Below the pieces are notes generated by a model. It made no database searches. It worked only from the letters and a program-made list of their open reading frames with translations, and had not been told where the DNA came from. From Dyella jiangningensis (GTDB lineage: Bacteria; Pseudomonadota; Gammaproteobacteria; Xanthomonadales; Rhodanobacteraceae): a DNA stretch of 64,000 nucleotides. The stretch's first letter is position 1. Each line of letters opens with the position of its first letter. Shown piece by piece: positions 1 to 8,484 of this stretch. The position numbers and the translations under genes were made by a program. The stretch lies in contig CP007444.1 in NCBI GenBank assembly GCA_000632805.1, forward strand, positions 3,088,772-3,152,771, written 5' to 3'.

Positions 1-2721
1 CTGGTCGGCATTCACCTCGATGCTTTCCAGGCCCGGGCCGCCACTGCTGCTGCCGGAGGCGGCGTATTGCACCCAGCCGGTGACATCGAGCTTCGCCGGA
101 CGACCGCGGATGCGGATGCCCTTGTCGGGCACGGTGTCAGGCGCCTTCGTGCCGAAGGCGAATGTCGCGGCGAGCTGCTGGTTGTCGGTCTGCGGCAAGC
201 GCAGCCGCGCGCGAACGACCTGGCCCACACTCAGCTGCACGTCGCTGCCCTGCATCGGCAGGTTCATCTCCACATGCAACGGCAGCGTGGCATCGGCGGA
301 TTTCTTCAGCGGCAGGGGGAAATCCAGCGCCATGCCGTTCAACGCCGAATCCACGCTCAGGCGCTGCGTGGTCGCGGCAGAGCCATTCGCGTGCGCGATA
401 TCGAAGCCGATGGTGAAATCGCTGCGCCCGTCTGCCACCTGGTTCAACCAGTCGAGCTGCTTGTAACCCTGCGTCAGCTCGCCCATGGCATAGCGGCCGG
501 TGAGCTTGGCGGCCAGCACCTTGTCGGGCTGGCCGGTGGCACCGGCAATGGCGAGGTCGAGCTGCGACGGCTGCCCGCGAAAACTGGTTTCCAGCGGGCC
601 GGCGTGGAAGCCGGCCTTGTCGAAGGTAGCGGGGCCGGTGAGCTTGTCGAGTTTGAGATTCCATTCGGGCGCGTCGAAATCCACGCCCTTGAGCTGCGCA
701 CGTCCATCGAGCACGAGGTCGCTGGCCTGCGCCACCGGCAGCGACAGATGGAAGTCGAAGGCGCCGTTGCCGCCGAGCTTCAGCTTGGACAACACGTCGG
801 CCTGGTTGCGACCGATCGGGCTGCGCCGCACGAAGTCGAGCATGCTGGCGCCGGTGCCCGAACCGCTCACGTTGAGATCGAGCACGGTATTGCCGAACTC
901 GGGAATCAACGCCACGGCGCGATCGACCTTGTTGCCCAGCGACTGCGCCGCGCTTGCCTCCACCATCATGCCGCTGTTGATGAAGTTGGCCACGGCGTTG
1001 ACGCCTTCGGCGCGCGGCCAGTCCTTGCCGTACTCGAGCACAAGGCCGCTCAATTCCGCGCGTGCTTCGAAACGACCTTCGTTGTGATGGAACGGCCAAT
1101 CCTTCAGATCGCCGCGCACCACGACGTCGCCATGGTCGACCTTGCCATCCACCAGCGCCTGGTCCAGCCATTGCACGGCAGCCGGCGACATCGAATCGAT
1201 CGGCCAGAACAGCTTGGCCGCCGCCACTTCGGCGTGATCCACCGCTGCATACAGATCCATGAAGGGACGCCCGCCGGCATCCGGCAGCGCCACCTCGCCG
1301 CGGGCCGAACCACCGAAGCCCGCGCCTTCGAAGGTGAACGGGTCGGTGCCGATATGCCACGCATCGTCCTCATGCCAGAACGCCACGTCGCCACCGAAAC
1401 GCGACATCGCAAACGGCTGTCGGAACGTATGCGGAAAACGCAGCGTCGTGGCCTGCAGTGGCAACGACAGCAACATGGCCTGTGCATCGCCACGCAAAAC
1501 GCCCTTCAGCCCATCCACGCCGGGCAGCTTGCCCACCGGATCGATCGCCAGGCCGCCGAATTCGGCGCTGAGTTGTTGCACGCCGTCGGCACGACTCCAG
1601 TTCACCTGCGCACGCTCGATCTGTCCTCGCGGCCTGCCACTGCCCACCCACTGCGCGAGCGTCGGCGACATCTGCGGCTTGAGCGCCAGCCATGGCACCA
1701 AGGCCGCCAGCTGGAGATCCTTCGCCGCAATCGATGCCTGCAATCCATCGGTCCCGATGCCCTGCACGCGTGCGACCAGGGCACCGCCGTCGTCACCGGC
1801 CCATCGGACCTGGCAGGCGTCCCTGCCCATCGTCACTTCGGCCAAGCCCTGCAGCGTGGGCACGTTTGCCCGCACGCCGTCGGGGTTGGCGATGGAAAGC
1901 TGCGACAAGTGGAAGCTGGTGAGGCTGCGCACGATCTTCGCGTCGCGCCAGTCCAGCCAGGTGTCGAACGAGCCGCTGCCGCTTTCAGCCGTATAGCCGC
2001 CCATATCCACACCGGAAGACATGGCGTGCAGATCCATGCCGGTGCCGCCGATCCACAGTTTTCCGTCGGCGCCATCGTCGCTGAAGCTGCCTGCGCCGCG
2101 CAGCTGGCCCGGCGCGCCTTCGCGACGCAACAGCGCGCCCACACGGATGCGGCGTCCCTGGCGGCTCATGCGCAGCTGCTCGGCCACGAGCGTGTAATGC
2201 CGCTCGAGGCGGTGATCGGTGATTTCCAGTCGCGTATCGCGCAGCCACAGGCCGACCGAGAGCTGTCCGAACGACGGGCTCTGTCGTTCCTCCCCACCCG
2301 CCAGGCCGATGCCGTTGAGGCGCCAGGTGCCGTCGGCTTCGCGACTGACGTCCACTTGCAATCCACGCGCACGCAGGTTGACCAGGTGGCGTGCCGGCAA
2401 CAGCCAGCCGGCAAAATCCAGCTTCAGTTCCGCTTCGGGAATGCGCAGGGGCGGCTCACCGTTGTCGGTACCGATGGTCAATCCGTGCATGACAAACAGC
2501 GGGCCGGCGGGTTGCGCATGGCCTTCCAGCGCATCGAACTTCACCGGCCGCTTGAGCACGGCGCCGAGCTCCTGCGCCACCCAATCGGGATGGCTGGCCA
2601 GCGTCGGCAACAGCAGTTGCGCCAGGCCCATCAGCACGGCCAGCGAAATCACGGCCACGCCTGCGATCCAGGCCAATGCCCGGAGAGCCAGCTGCATCCG
2701 CTTGTGCAAGGGCGTCTTCAT
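1..2721 (-). CDS. yhdP: YhdP family AsmA-like envelope protein (partial, 3' end outside window)
   Basis: The reverse strand reads without a stop from an ATG at 2721 to the window edge, giving 907 codons of a protein whose family is usually about 1,270 residues, so the C-terminus is missing. It starts MKTPLHKRMQLALRAL and then has one hydrophobic segment (about residues 14-38), a signal-anchor, followed by a long periplasmic region as in the DUF3971/AsmA-like YhdP family (TIGR02099). Known family members span the periplasm and help move phospholipids to the outer membrane. The gene lies downstream of rng on the same strand, the order also seen in E. coli (rng-yhdP), which supports the call. 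The 314-base spacer to rng holds a MITE-like element that may separate the two transcriptionally. Confidence 0.85.
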   Translation of the reverse strand, partial: MKTPLHKRMQLALRALAWIAGVAVISLAVLMGLAQLLLPTLASHPDWVAQELGAVLKRPVKFDALEGHAQPAGPLFVMHGLTIGTDNGEPPLRIPEAELKLDFAGWLLPARHLVNLRARGLQVDVSREADGTWRLNGIGLAGGEERQSPSFGQLSVGLWLRDTRLEITDHRLERHYTLVAEQLRMSRQGRRIRVGALLRREGAPGQLRGAGSFSDDGADGKLWIGGTGMDLHAMSSGVDMGGYTAESGSGSFDTWLDWRDAKIVRSLTSFHLSQLSIANPDGVRANVPTLQGLAEVTMGRDACQVRWAGDDGGALVARVQGIGTDGLQASIAAKDLQLAALVPWLALKPQMSPTLAQWVGSGRPRGQIERAQVNWSRADGVQQLSAEFGGLAIDPVGKLPGVDGLKGVLRGDAQAMLLSLPLQATTLRFPHTFRQPFAMSRFGGDVAFWHEDDAWHIGTDPFTFEGAGFGGSARGEVALPDAGGRPFMDLYAAVDHAEVAAAKLFWPIDSMSPAAVQWLDQALVDGKVDHGDVVVRGDLKDWPFHHNEGRFEARAELSGLVLEYGKDWPRAEGVNAVANFINSGMMVEASAAQSLGNKVDRAVALIPEFGNTVLDLNVSGSGTGASMLDFVRRSPIGRNQADVLSKLKLGGNGAFDFHLSLPVAQASDLVLDGRAQLKGVDFDAPEWNLKLDKLTGPATFDKAGFHAGPLETSFRGQPSQLDLAIAGATGQPDKVLAAKLTGRYAMGELTQGYKQLDWLNQVADGRSDFTIGFDIAHANGSAATTQRLSVDSALNGMALDFPLPLKKSADATLPLHVEMNLPMQGSDVQLSVGQVVRARLRLPQTDNQQLAATFAFGTKAPDTVPDKGIRIRGRPAKLDVTGWVQYAASGSSSGGPGLESIEVNADQ

Positions 2722-2765
2722 GACGCTGACAACGCGGCCAGCCCGGCGACACGCGTCGCCAGGCG

Positions 2766-3041
2766 CTCAGAGCCTGCTTTCATGTGCCCAGTGCCTTGCG
2801 CCGGGAGCCGTTTGCCCGCAGGGCAAGGAAGAACGAAGGAATGTATGTCGATGCATGACTGAGTGATGACGCGGAACTGGGGGCAAACAGCCCCGGCCCG
2901 AAGGGTTCTGGTTGAACGGGCCCCAGGCGGCAGCGCGCGGCTTGACCTGCCAGCCAGGCAGGCACTGCGCCACGCACTGCCACCTGGAACCCGTTCAACC
3001 ACAACGCGAGGTACTGGGCATATGAAAGCAGGCTCTCAGAG
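2766..3041. mobile_element. MITE-like inverted-repeat element, about 275 bp
   Basis: The ends are imperfect inverted repeats of about 28 bp with three mismatches: CTCAGAGCCTGCTTTCAT at 2766 and its complement ending at 3039. A second inverted repeat of about 27 bp (2912-2938 against 2974-3000; it begins GTTGAACGGG) lies inside, so the whole can fold into a long hairpin. The 7-mer CTCAGAG occurs at both outer edges (2766-2772, 3035-3041) and may be a target duplication or part of the termini. No transposase is encoded, so it would depend on a partner elsewhere. The right end overlaps the TGA stop of rng (3036-3038). It accounts for most of the 314-base gap between rng and yhdP. Confidence 0.6.
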
Positions 3042-4529
3042 CAGAACCACATCGAACTGTTCCTGCGAATAATGCTCTTCGGCCTGGAAGCGTATGCTCT
3101 TGGAGATGAACTCTTCCAGTTCGGCCACCGCGGCGGATTCCTCCTCCAGGATGCGGCCGACCACTTTCGGACTGGCCATGACCAGCAGTTTTTCGGTGTT
3201 GAACTGACGGACCGCGCGGGTGATCTCGCGAAAGATCTCGTAGGTCACCGTCTCAGCCGTCTTCACCGTACCGCGACCGCTGCAGGCCGGACAGGGCTCG
3301 CACAGCTGGCGCTCCAGGCTTTCGGTGGTGCGCTTGCGCGTCATTTCCACCAGGCCCAACGCCGACATGGGATACACCGTGGTCTTGGCGTGGTCGCGCG
3401 CAAGGCCTTTTTCCAGCGTGCGCAGCACCTGGCGACGGTGCTCCTCATCGGTCATGTCGATGAAGTCGATGATGATGATGCCGCCGAGGTTGCGCAGCCG
3501 CAGCTGGCGTGCAGCCGCCTGTGCAGCCTCCAGGTTGGTGCGGTAGACGGTTTCCTCCAGGTTGCGCGAGCCGACGTAGCCGCCGGTGTTCACGTCGATG
3601 GTGGTCATCGCCTCGGTCTGGTCCACGATGAGGTAGCCGCCGGATTTCAGCGGCACCTCCTTCTTGAGCGCACGCTGAATTTCGTCCTCCACACCGTAGA
3701 GATCGAAGATGGGTCGCTCGCCGCTGTAGTGCTCCACGCGGTCGTCCAGGTGCGGCATGAATTTGTGCACGAACTTCACGACCTTCTCGAACGTTTCGCG
3801 CGAATCCACGCGAACCTTCTCGATGTCGTCGTTGAGCATGTCGCGCAGGCTGCGCAGCGGCAGCGAGAGTTCTTCGTACACGCGGTCGCCGACCTTCGCC
3901 TTGGCGATGTTCTCCTGCACGACGCGCCAGACCTTGCCCAGATAGGTGACGTCGAAGGCCAGCGATTCGGCGGTCTGCCCTTCGGCATTGGTGCGCACGA
4001 TATAGCCGAGTGGGTTCTCGCCGATCAGCGTGGTGAGTACTTCCTTCAGGCGCTGGCGCTCGGGTTCATCCTCAATGCGTGCGGAGATGCCCAGCGTGCG
4101 CGCGTGCGGCAGCAGCACCAGGTAGCGCGACGGGATCGACAAGTGGGTGGACAACCGGGCGCCCTTGGTGCCGATCGGGTCCTTCACCACCTGCACCACG
4201 ATCTCCTGGCCCTCGTGAACCAGTTCGCTGATCGACGGAACGTGGCCGTGCCCGTTGCCGCTGGTCGTTGGCTCAGCGCCCTCGGTGGCTGCCGGCAACG
4301 GCGGCCGCAGGATGTCGGACGCGTGCAGGAACGCGGCGCGCTCCAACCCGATGTCGACGAACACGGCCTGCATCCCGGGCATCACCCGCTGCACACGCCC
4401 CTTGTACACGTTGCCGACGTAGCCGCGCCGGGACGCCCGTTCCACGTGCACCTCCTGCAACATGCCGTTTTCCACCACGCCGACGCGGGTCTCGCGCGGG
4501 GTCACGTTGATCAGGATTTCTTCGCTCAC
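3036..4529 (-). CDS. rng: Ribonuclease G (RNase E/G family endoribonuclease)
   Basis: Single-strand endoribonuclease that matures the 5' end of 16S rRNA and helps turn over mRNA. The 497-residue length matches RNase G rather than RNase E, which has a long scaffold tail. Visible in order: an S1 domain near residues 35-120, the catalytic acidic motifs TIDVNTGGYVG and IIIIDFIDM, and the zinc-link CPACSG. The C-terminus EQFDVVLL is family-typical. I chose the GTG at 4529 (MSEEILINV) because an AGGGGAG ribosome-binding site lies just before it; a longer frame reaches 4598 but has no family-like sequence. The stop codon sits in the terminus of the MITE-like element, which leaves the protein end intact. 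Confidence 0.95.
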   Translation of the reverse strand: MSEEILINVTPRETRVGVVENGMLQEVHVERASRRGYVGNVYKGRVQRVMPGMQAVFVDIGLERAAFLHASDILRPPLPAATEGAEPTTSGNGHGHVPSISELVHEGQEIVVQVVKDPIGTKGARLSTHLSIPSRYLVLLPHARTLGISARIEDEPERQRLKEVLTTLIGENPLGYIVRTNAEGQTAESLAFDVTYLGKVWRVVQENIAKAKVGDRVYEELSLPLRSLRDMLNDDIEKVRVDSRETFEKVVKFVHKFMPHLDDRVEHYSGERPIFDLYGVEDEIQRALKKEVPLKSGGYLIVDQTEAMTTIDVNTGGYVGSRNLEETVYRTNLEAAQAAARQLRLRNLGGIIIIDFIDMTDEEHRRQVLRTLEKGLARDHAKTTVYPMSALGLVEMTRKRTTESLERQLCEPCPACSGRGTVKTAETVTYEIFREITRAVRQFNTEKLLVMASPKVVGRILEEESAAVAELEEFISKSIRFQAEEHYSQEQFDVVLL

Positions 4530-4720
4530 GGGCACTCCCCTGCATAGACAATCTTTATAACGGCAGTCCGCGCACACTGTCGATGCGTGTCGGCGCACGC
4601 CGACGGCCAGTTCGGCCGGGCCGCCAACTGGCGCGCAGATTCGCAGGGAACCAAGACATTTGATGTACTAGGCAGTCTTCCTTTCGGAAGCACTGCCAGT
4701 GCACGCTATGCTGCACGACG

Positions 4721-5242
4721 ATGCGTGAACCGATTCTCCCCGACCTGTTGCAGCCGGGCTTGCAATTGGTGTTCTGCGGCACCGCCGCCGGCCGCCGCTC
4801 GGCACAGGAAGGTGCCTACTACGCCCACCCCGGCAACCTGTTCTGGCGTGCCTTGCACGCGGTGCAGCTGACGCCGCGCCTGTTCGCGCCCGCCGAGTAC
4901 CCCCTGCTGCCCGCGCTGGGCATCGGCCTGACCGATCTGGCCAAGCACCACATGGGCAACGACGACGAGCTGCCGCGCGACGCGTTCGACATCGAGGCAT
5001 TGCGGCGCCGGATCGCACGCCATGCGCCGGGTGTGCTCGCGTTCACCAGCAAGGCAGCGGCGCGCGCCGCCCTGGGGCGGCCGGCGGACTATGGCTTGCA
5101 GGCGGAACGCTTCGGGGCAACCCGGCTTTTCGTGCTGCCCTCGCCCTCCGGGCAGGCACGCGGGCACTGGGACGTGGCGCCCTGGCATGCACTGGCGAAA
5201 CTCGTGCGGGCCGGGTCGCCGGCCGGTCAGCCTCTCACGTAG
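4721..5242 (+). CDS. mug: Mug/TDG-type uracil-DNA glycosylase, variant active site
   Basis: A 173-residue member of the uracil-DNA glycosylase superfamily, closest to mismatch-specific Mug, which removes uracil or damaged pyrimidines opposite guanine. Motif 1 reads FCGTAAG (residues 18-24), HPGNLFW lies at 36-42, and the second motif VLPSPSG at 138-144. In E. coli Mug motif 1 is GINPG with a catalytic Asn; here that position is Ala22, so catalysis or substrate range may differ. No strong ribosome-binding site precedes the ATG, but homology begins within ten residues of it. The gene converges on the LysR gene and the two reading frames overlap by 16 bases. Confidence 0.82.
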   Translation: MREPILPDLLQPGLQLVFCGTAAGRRSAQEGAYYAHPGNLFWRALHAVQLTPRLFAPAEYPLLPALGIGLTDLAKHHMGNDDELPRDAFDIEALRRRIARHAPGVLAFTSKAAARAALGRPADYGLQAERFGATRLFVLPSPSGQARGHWDVAPWHALAKLVRAGSPAGQPLT

Positions 5243-6120
5243 CTATCCAAGCCCTCGACCAGGTGATCGAACAGCCGGCGCACGCGCAGGCTCAGCCGCA
5301 GGTCTTCGTGCATCACCACCCAGGTCTCCAGTGGCAGCGAGAGCTGGTCCGGCAGCAGGCGTACCAGTTGCGGGTCGCGCCGCGCCAGATTGGCCTGCGC
5401 GATGCCGATACCGAAACCGGCGCGCATCGCCGCCAGCGCGGCCAGGTCGCTGTCCGTGCGCAGCGCGAAATGCTCCCTGGTATACGGCAAGCCCTCCGGG
5501 CGCAGACGTCGGATGTATGGCCGTTCGGTATCGAAGCCGATCAAGGCATGGCCGGCGAGGTCGGCCAACGTCGAGGGCTGGCCATGCGCATCCAGATAGC
5601 GGCGATGGGCAAACAGGCCCAACTCGATGCGTCCCACGTGCCGGGCCACCAGGGCGTCCTGGGTGGGTTGCACCATGCGAACAGCGATATCCGCATCGCG
5701 GCGCAGGAGGTCGCTGGCCTCGTTGGACAGCACCAGCTCGATGACGATGCCGGGGTGCCGCTCGCGGAACACCGCAAGGATGGGCGGCAGCACCTCCGCG
5801 CCAATCACCTCGCTGGCCGTCAGCCGCACCGTGCCGCTGATCGCTTCCCGGCCCGCCGATGCCGTCCGCTGCAAGGTCGCCGCGGCAGACGCCATGGCCT
5901 GGGCGTGCGGCACCAGCTCTCGGGCCAGCTCGGTAGGCGTCAGCCCCTGGGGCGAGCGGGCAAAGAGTGGCGCGCCCAAGACTGCTTCCAGCTCGCGCAT
6001 ATGTCGACCGAGGCTGGGCTGGGTCATGCCCAAGGCACGCGCCGCAGCCGACAGGCTGCCTTCGCGCATTACTGCGAGGAAGGATCGATAAAGCTCCCAA
6101 CCGGGGTCATTCGAGGTCAT
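5227..6120 (-). CDS. LysR-family transcriptional regulator
   Basis: A 297-residue protein of typical LysR length. The N-terminal winged helix-turn-helix covers about residues 8-67, with the recognition region SLSAAARALGMTQPSLGRHM. A substrate-binding domain (about 92-292) follows, containing VRLTASEVIGAEVLPPIL. Such proteins usually bind a small effector and act on a divergent target. Here the divergent neighbour is the epimerase gene starting at 6212, leaving a 91-base shared control region, so that gene is the likely target. The effector cannot be read from the sequence. The 3' end overlaps the convergent glycosylase gene by 16 bases. Confidence 0.92.
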   Translation of the reverse strand: MTSNDPGWELYRSFLAVMREGSLSAAARALGMTQPSLGRHMRELEAVLGAPLFARSPQGLTPTELARELVPHAQAMASAAATLQRTASAGREAISGTVRLTASEVIGAEVLPPILAVFRERHPGIVIELVLSNEASDLLRRDADIAVRMVQPTQDALVARHVGRIELGLFAHRRYLDAHGQPSTLADLAGHALIGFDTERPYIRRLRPEGLPYTREHFALRTDSDLAALAAMRAGFGIGIAQANLARRDPQLVRLLPDQLSLPLETWVVMHEDLRLSLRVRRLFDHLVEGLDSYVRG

Positions 6121-6211
6121 GCATATTTTTATAGCAGACCTTCGGCATTCGGCAATTTTCTTTCATCCGGGCGGATCGCAAGCTTTAGCCACCTTCCCTG
6201 AGGAACCCATC

Positions 6212-7198
6212 ATGAGCATCCAGCGGACCGTACTGGTCATCGGCGCGAACGGCGGCATCGGCCGCGAAACCTGCACGGCCCTGCGTCGACACGGCTGGCG
6301 GGTGCGTGCCCTGGTGCGCACGCCGCCGCAAACGGTTGAGGACGGCATCGACTGGCAGGCGGGCGACGCCATGAACGCCGAGGACGTCGTGCGCGCGGCC
6401 CGAGGGGTCGATGTCATCGTCCATGCGGTGAACCCGCCCGGATATCGCGGCTGGGAGCGGCTGGTGCTGCCCATGCTGGACAACACCATGGGCGCCGCCA
6501 AGGCGAACCGTGCGCGCATCGTCCTGCCAGGCACGATCTACAACTACGGCCCCGATGCGTTTCCGGTGCTCAGCGAGACGTCGCCGCAACACCCTTGCAG
6601 CCGCAAGGGAGAGATTCGCACGGAAATGGAGCGTCGACTGCGTAGTGCCTCGACCGACGGCGTGCGCTCGCTGGTGCTCCGGTGCGGCGACTTCTTCGGC
6701 CCCAACGCTGGCAACAACTGGTTTGCGCAGGGATTGATCCAGGCAGGCAAGCCCGTGCATCGCATCCAGTACCCCGGCCGCTACGAACTTGGCCATGCAT
6801 GGGCTTACCTGCCGGACGTAGGTGAGACATTGGCGCAGCTGCTGGATCGCGAAAGCGAACTCGCCGACATCGACAGCTTCCATTTCGGCGGCCACTGGCT
6901 GGACGGCCACGCCATGCTGGCATCGATCCGCCGCGTCACGCATGAGCCCGCGGTCCGCGCTGGCGCGTTTCCATGGTGGCTGGCGCGCCTGGCATCGCCG
7001 TTCAACGAGACGATGCGCGAGCTGTGCAAGATGCGCTACCTGTGGCGCGAGCCGGTTCGCCTGGACGACCGCAAGCTGCGTGCGTTCCTCGGCGACGATC
7101 TCTATACGCCGCTCGATGACGCCGTGCGCGCCGCGCTCATCGGTGTCGGTTGTCTTCCGAAGGCGACCGACATTAAGGCGCTGCCGCAGAGCGCGTAA
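6212..7198 (+). CDS. NAD(P)-binding NAD-dependent epimerase/dehydratase family protein
   Basis: A 328-residue extended-SDR-like protein. The Rossmann nucleotide-binding loop GANGGIG is at residues 11-17. After it come features of the atypical NAD(P)-binding epimerase group: a VIHAVNPPGYRGW segment near 70-82 and YNYGPDAFPVLSE near 110. No canonical YxxxK catalytic pair is obvious, so it could be a reductase, an epimerase or a non-catalytic binding protein. The start is the ATG at 6212, preceded by TGAGGAA; the frame is open upstream to 6119 but that part overlaps the LysR start. The gene is divergent from the LysR gene and probably controlled by it. The substrate is unknown. Confidence 0.82.
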   Translation: MSIQRTVLVIGANGGIGRETCTALRRHGWRVRALVRTPPQTVEDGIDWQAGDAMNAEDVVRAARGVDVIVHAVNPPGYRGWERLVLPMLDNTMGAAKANRARIVLPGTIYNYGPDAFPVLSETSPQHPCSRKGEIRTEMERRLRSASTDGVRSLVLRCGDFFGPNAGNNWFAQGLIQAGKPVHRIQYPGRYELGHAWAYLPDVGETLAQLLDRESELADIDSFHFGGHWLDGHAMLASIRRVTHEPAVRAGAFPWWLARLASPFNETMRELCKMRYLWREPVRLDDRKLRAFLGDDLYTPLDDAVRAALIGVGCLPKATDIKALPQSA

Positions 7199-7200
7199 CG

Positions 7201-8484
7201 TCAGTCGATCGGCGTGTGGCGGTTCTTGACGACGTCCCGCTCCATCACCAGCGAGGCGTGGTTCGACCACGACTGACGGATGTAGGTGACGACTGCGGCG
7301 ACATCACTGTCGCTGAGCTGCTGCGCGAACGGCGGCATCGAATAGGGACGTGGATTGCCCTTCGTTACCGGCGGAAAACCGCCCAGCAACACCACCCGAA
7401 TGGCATTGATGCCGCTGGGTTCGTTCACCGAGGAATTGCCGTTGAGCGGCGGGTAGACACCCGCCACGCCGTTGCCGTCCTTGCCATGGCAATCGGCGCA
7501 ACGCTCCATGTAAACCTTGGCCCCCTGGGCAAGGATCGGCCGGGTATCCAGCGGAGATTTCTGCTCTGCCACGGCCACGCGCGGCGGCAGCGATTGCAGA
7601 TACGTGGCCATCGCGCGCAGGTCCTCGTCGCGCATGTGCTGCGTGCTCTGCTGCACCACTTCGGCCATCGGGCCAAACGCCGTGCCACGCGCCGACTGTC
7701 CAGTCTTGAGCAGATCGATGATGTCCTGCTTGCTCCAGCCCTGCAGGCCGCCGTTGGCCTGCGTGCTCAGGTCGGGCGCATACCAGTTCTGCGAAGGGAT
7801 CTGCCCGCCGGCGAGCGACGGCTTGTTCTGCGAACCGCCAAGCGAATCGCGCGGCGCATGGCATTCGTTGCAATGGCCCAGGCCCTGCACGAGATACGCA
7901 CCGCGGTTCCATTCATCCGACTTCGACGTGTCGGGTTGGTATTCGCCCTCCTGGAAATACAGCGCGCGCCACGCCTTGAGGCTGTTGCGCACGCTGTAGG
8001 GAAAACCCAGCCCCAGCGGCTTGGCCGCCTGCTTCGTGGCCGGCAGCGATTGCAGGTAAGCGAAGATCGCCAGTGCGTCGTCGCGCGTGACCTTGGTGAA
8101 CGACGTGTACGAGAACACCGGATACAGCAGTTCACCGTGGCGGCCCATGCCACTGTGCAGCGCCTGCCAGAAATCCTCGAAGCTCCAGCCGCCCAGGCCG
8201 GTGTCGCGATCGGGCGTGATGTTGGGTGCGGGGATATTGCCGAACGGCGTAGGCAACACGCGTCCGCCGGCATAGCGCACGCCGCCCCGCTCCGTGTGGC
8301 ACGAAGCGCAGTCGCCGACAGTGGCGAGGTACTCGCCCTTGGCGATGAGCGCCGGATCCTTCAGCGTGGCCTCCGTGACTTCGCTGGCCGACGGCGACAC
8401 GGGTTGCCTGGCCTGCGTGCGGAACAACCACCAGCCCGACAACGCCAGCAGCGCGAGGATCACGATCGCTATGACGCGCTTCAT
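7201..8484 (-). CDS. Membrane-anchored triheme cytochrome c (AdhB-like)
   Basis: A 427-residue protein with one N-terminal transmembrane anchor (residues 3-21) and three heme c attachment sites: CASCH (59-63), CNECH (about 204-208) and CADCH (about 328-332). This layout matches the cytochrome subunit of membrane alcohol, gluconate and related dehydrogenases, which passes electrons from a periplasmic dehydrogenase to ubiquinone or a terminal oxidase. Its ATG overlaps the stop of the upstream diheme cytochrome gene in an ATGA arrangement, so the two are translationally coupled. No dehydrogenase subunit is adjacent, so the electron donor is unknown. It converges on the epimerase gene with two bases between the stops. 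Confidence 0.9.
   Translation of the reverse strand: MKRVIAIVILALLALSGWWLFRTQARQPVSPSASEVTEATLKDPALIAKGEYLATVGDCASCHTERGGVRYAGGRVLPTPFGNIPAPNITPDRDTGLGGWSFEDFWQALHSGMGRHGELLYPVFSYTSFTKVTRDDALAIFAYLQSLPATKQAAKPLGLGFPYSVRNSLKAWRALYFQEGEYQPDTSKSDEWNRGAYLVQGLGHCNECHAPRDSLGGSQNKPSLAGGQIPSQNWYAPDLSTQANGGLQGWSKQDIIDLLKTGQSARGTAFGPMAEVVQQSTQHMRDEDLRAMATYLQSLPPRVAVAEQKSPLDTRPILAQGAKVYMERCADCHGKDGNGVAGVYPPLNGNSSVNEPSGINAIRVVLLGGFPPVTKGNPRPYSMPPFAQQLSDSDVAAVVTYIRQSWSNHASLVMERDVVKNRHTPID

Noticed and set aside
67..2862. 931-codon open frame on the plus strand
   Set aside because: It is the in-register complement of yhdP with no recognisable domains; high GC leaves the antisense frame open.
6121..6211. 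LysR-binding T-N11-A operator between the LysR gene and the epimerase
   Set aside because: An AT-rich stretch (GCATATTTTTATAGC) is present, but I could not define a convincing half-site pair, so no separate feature is given.
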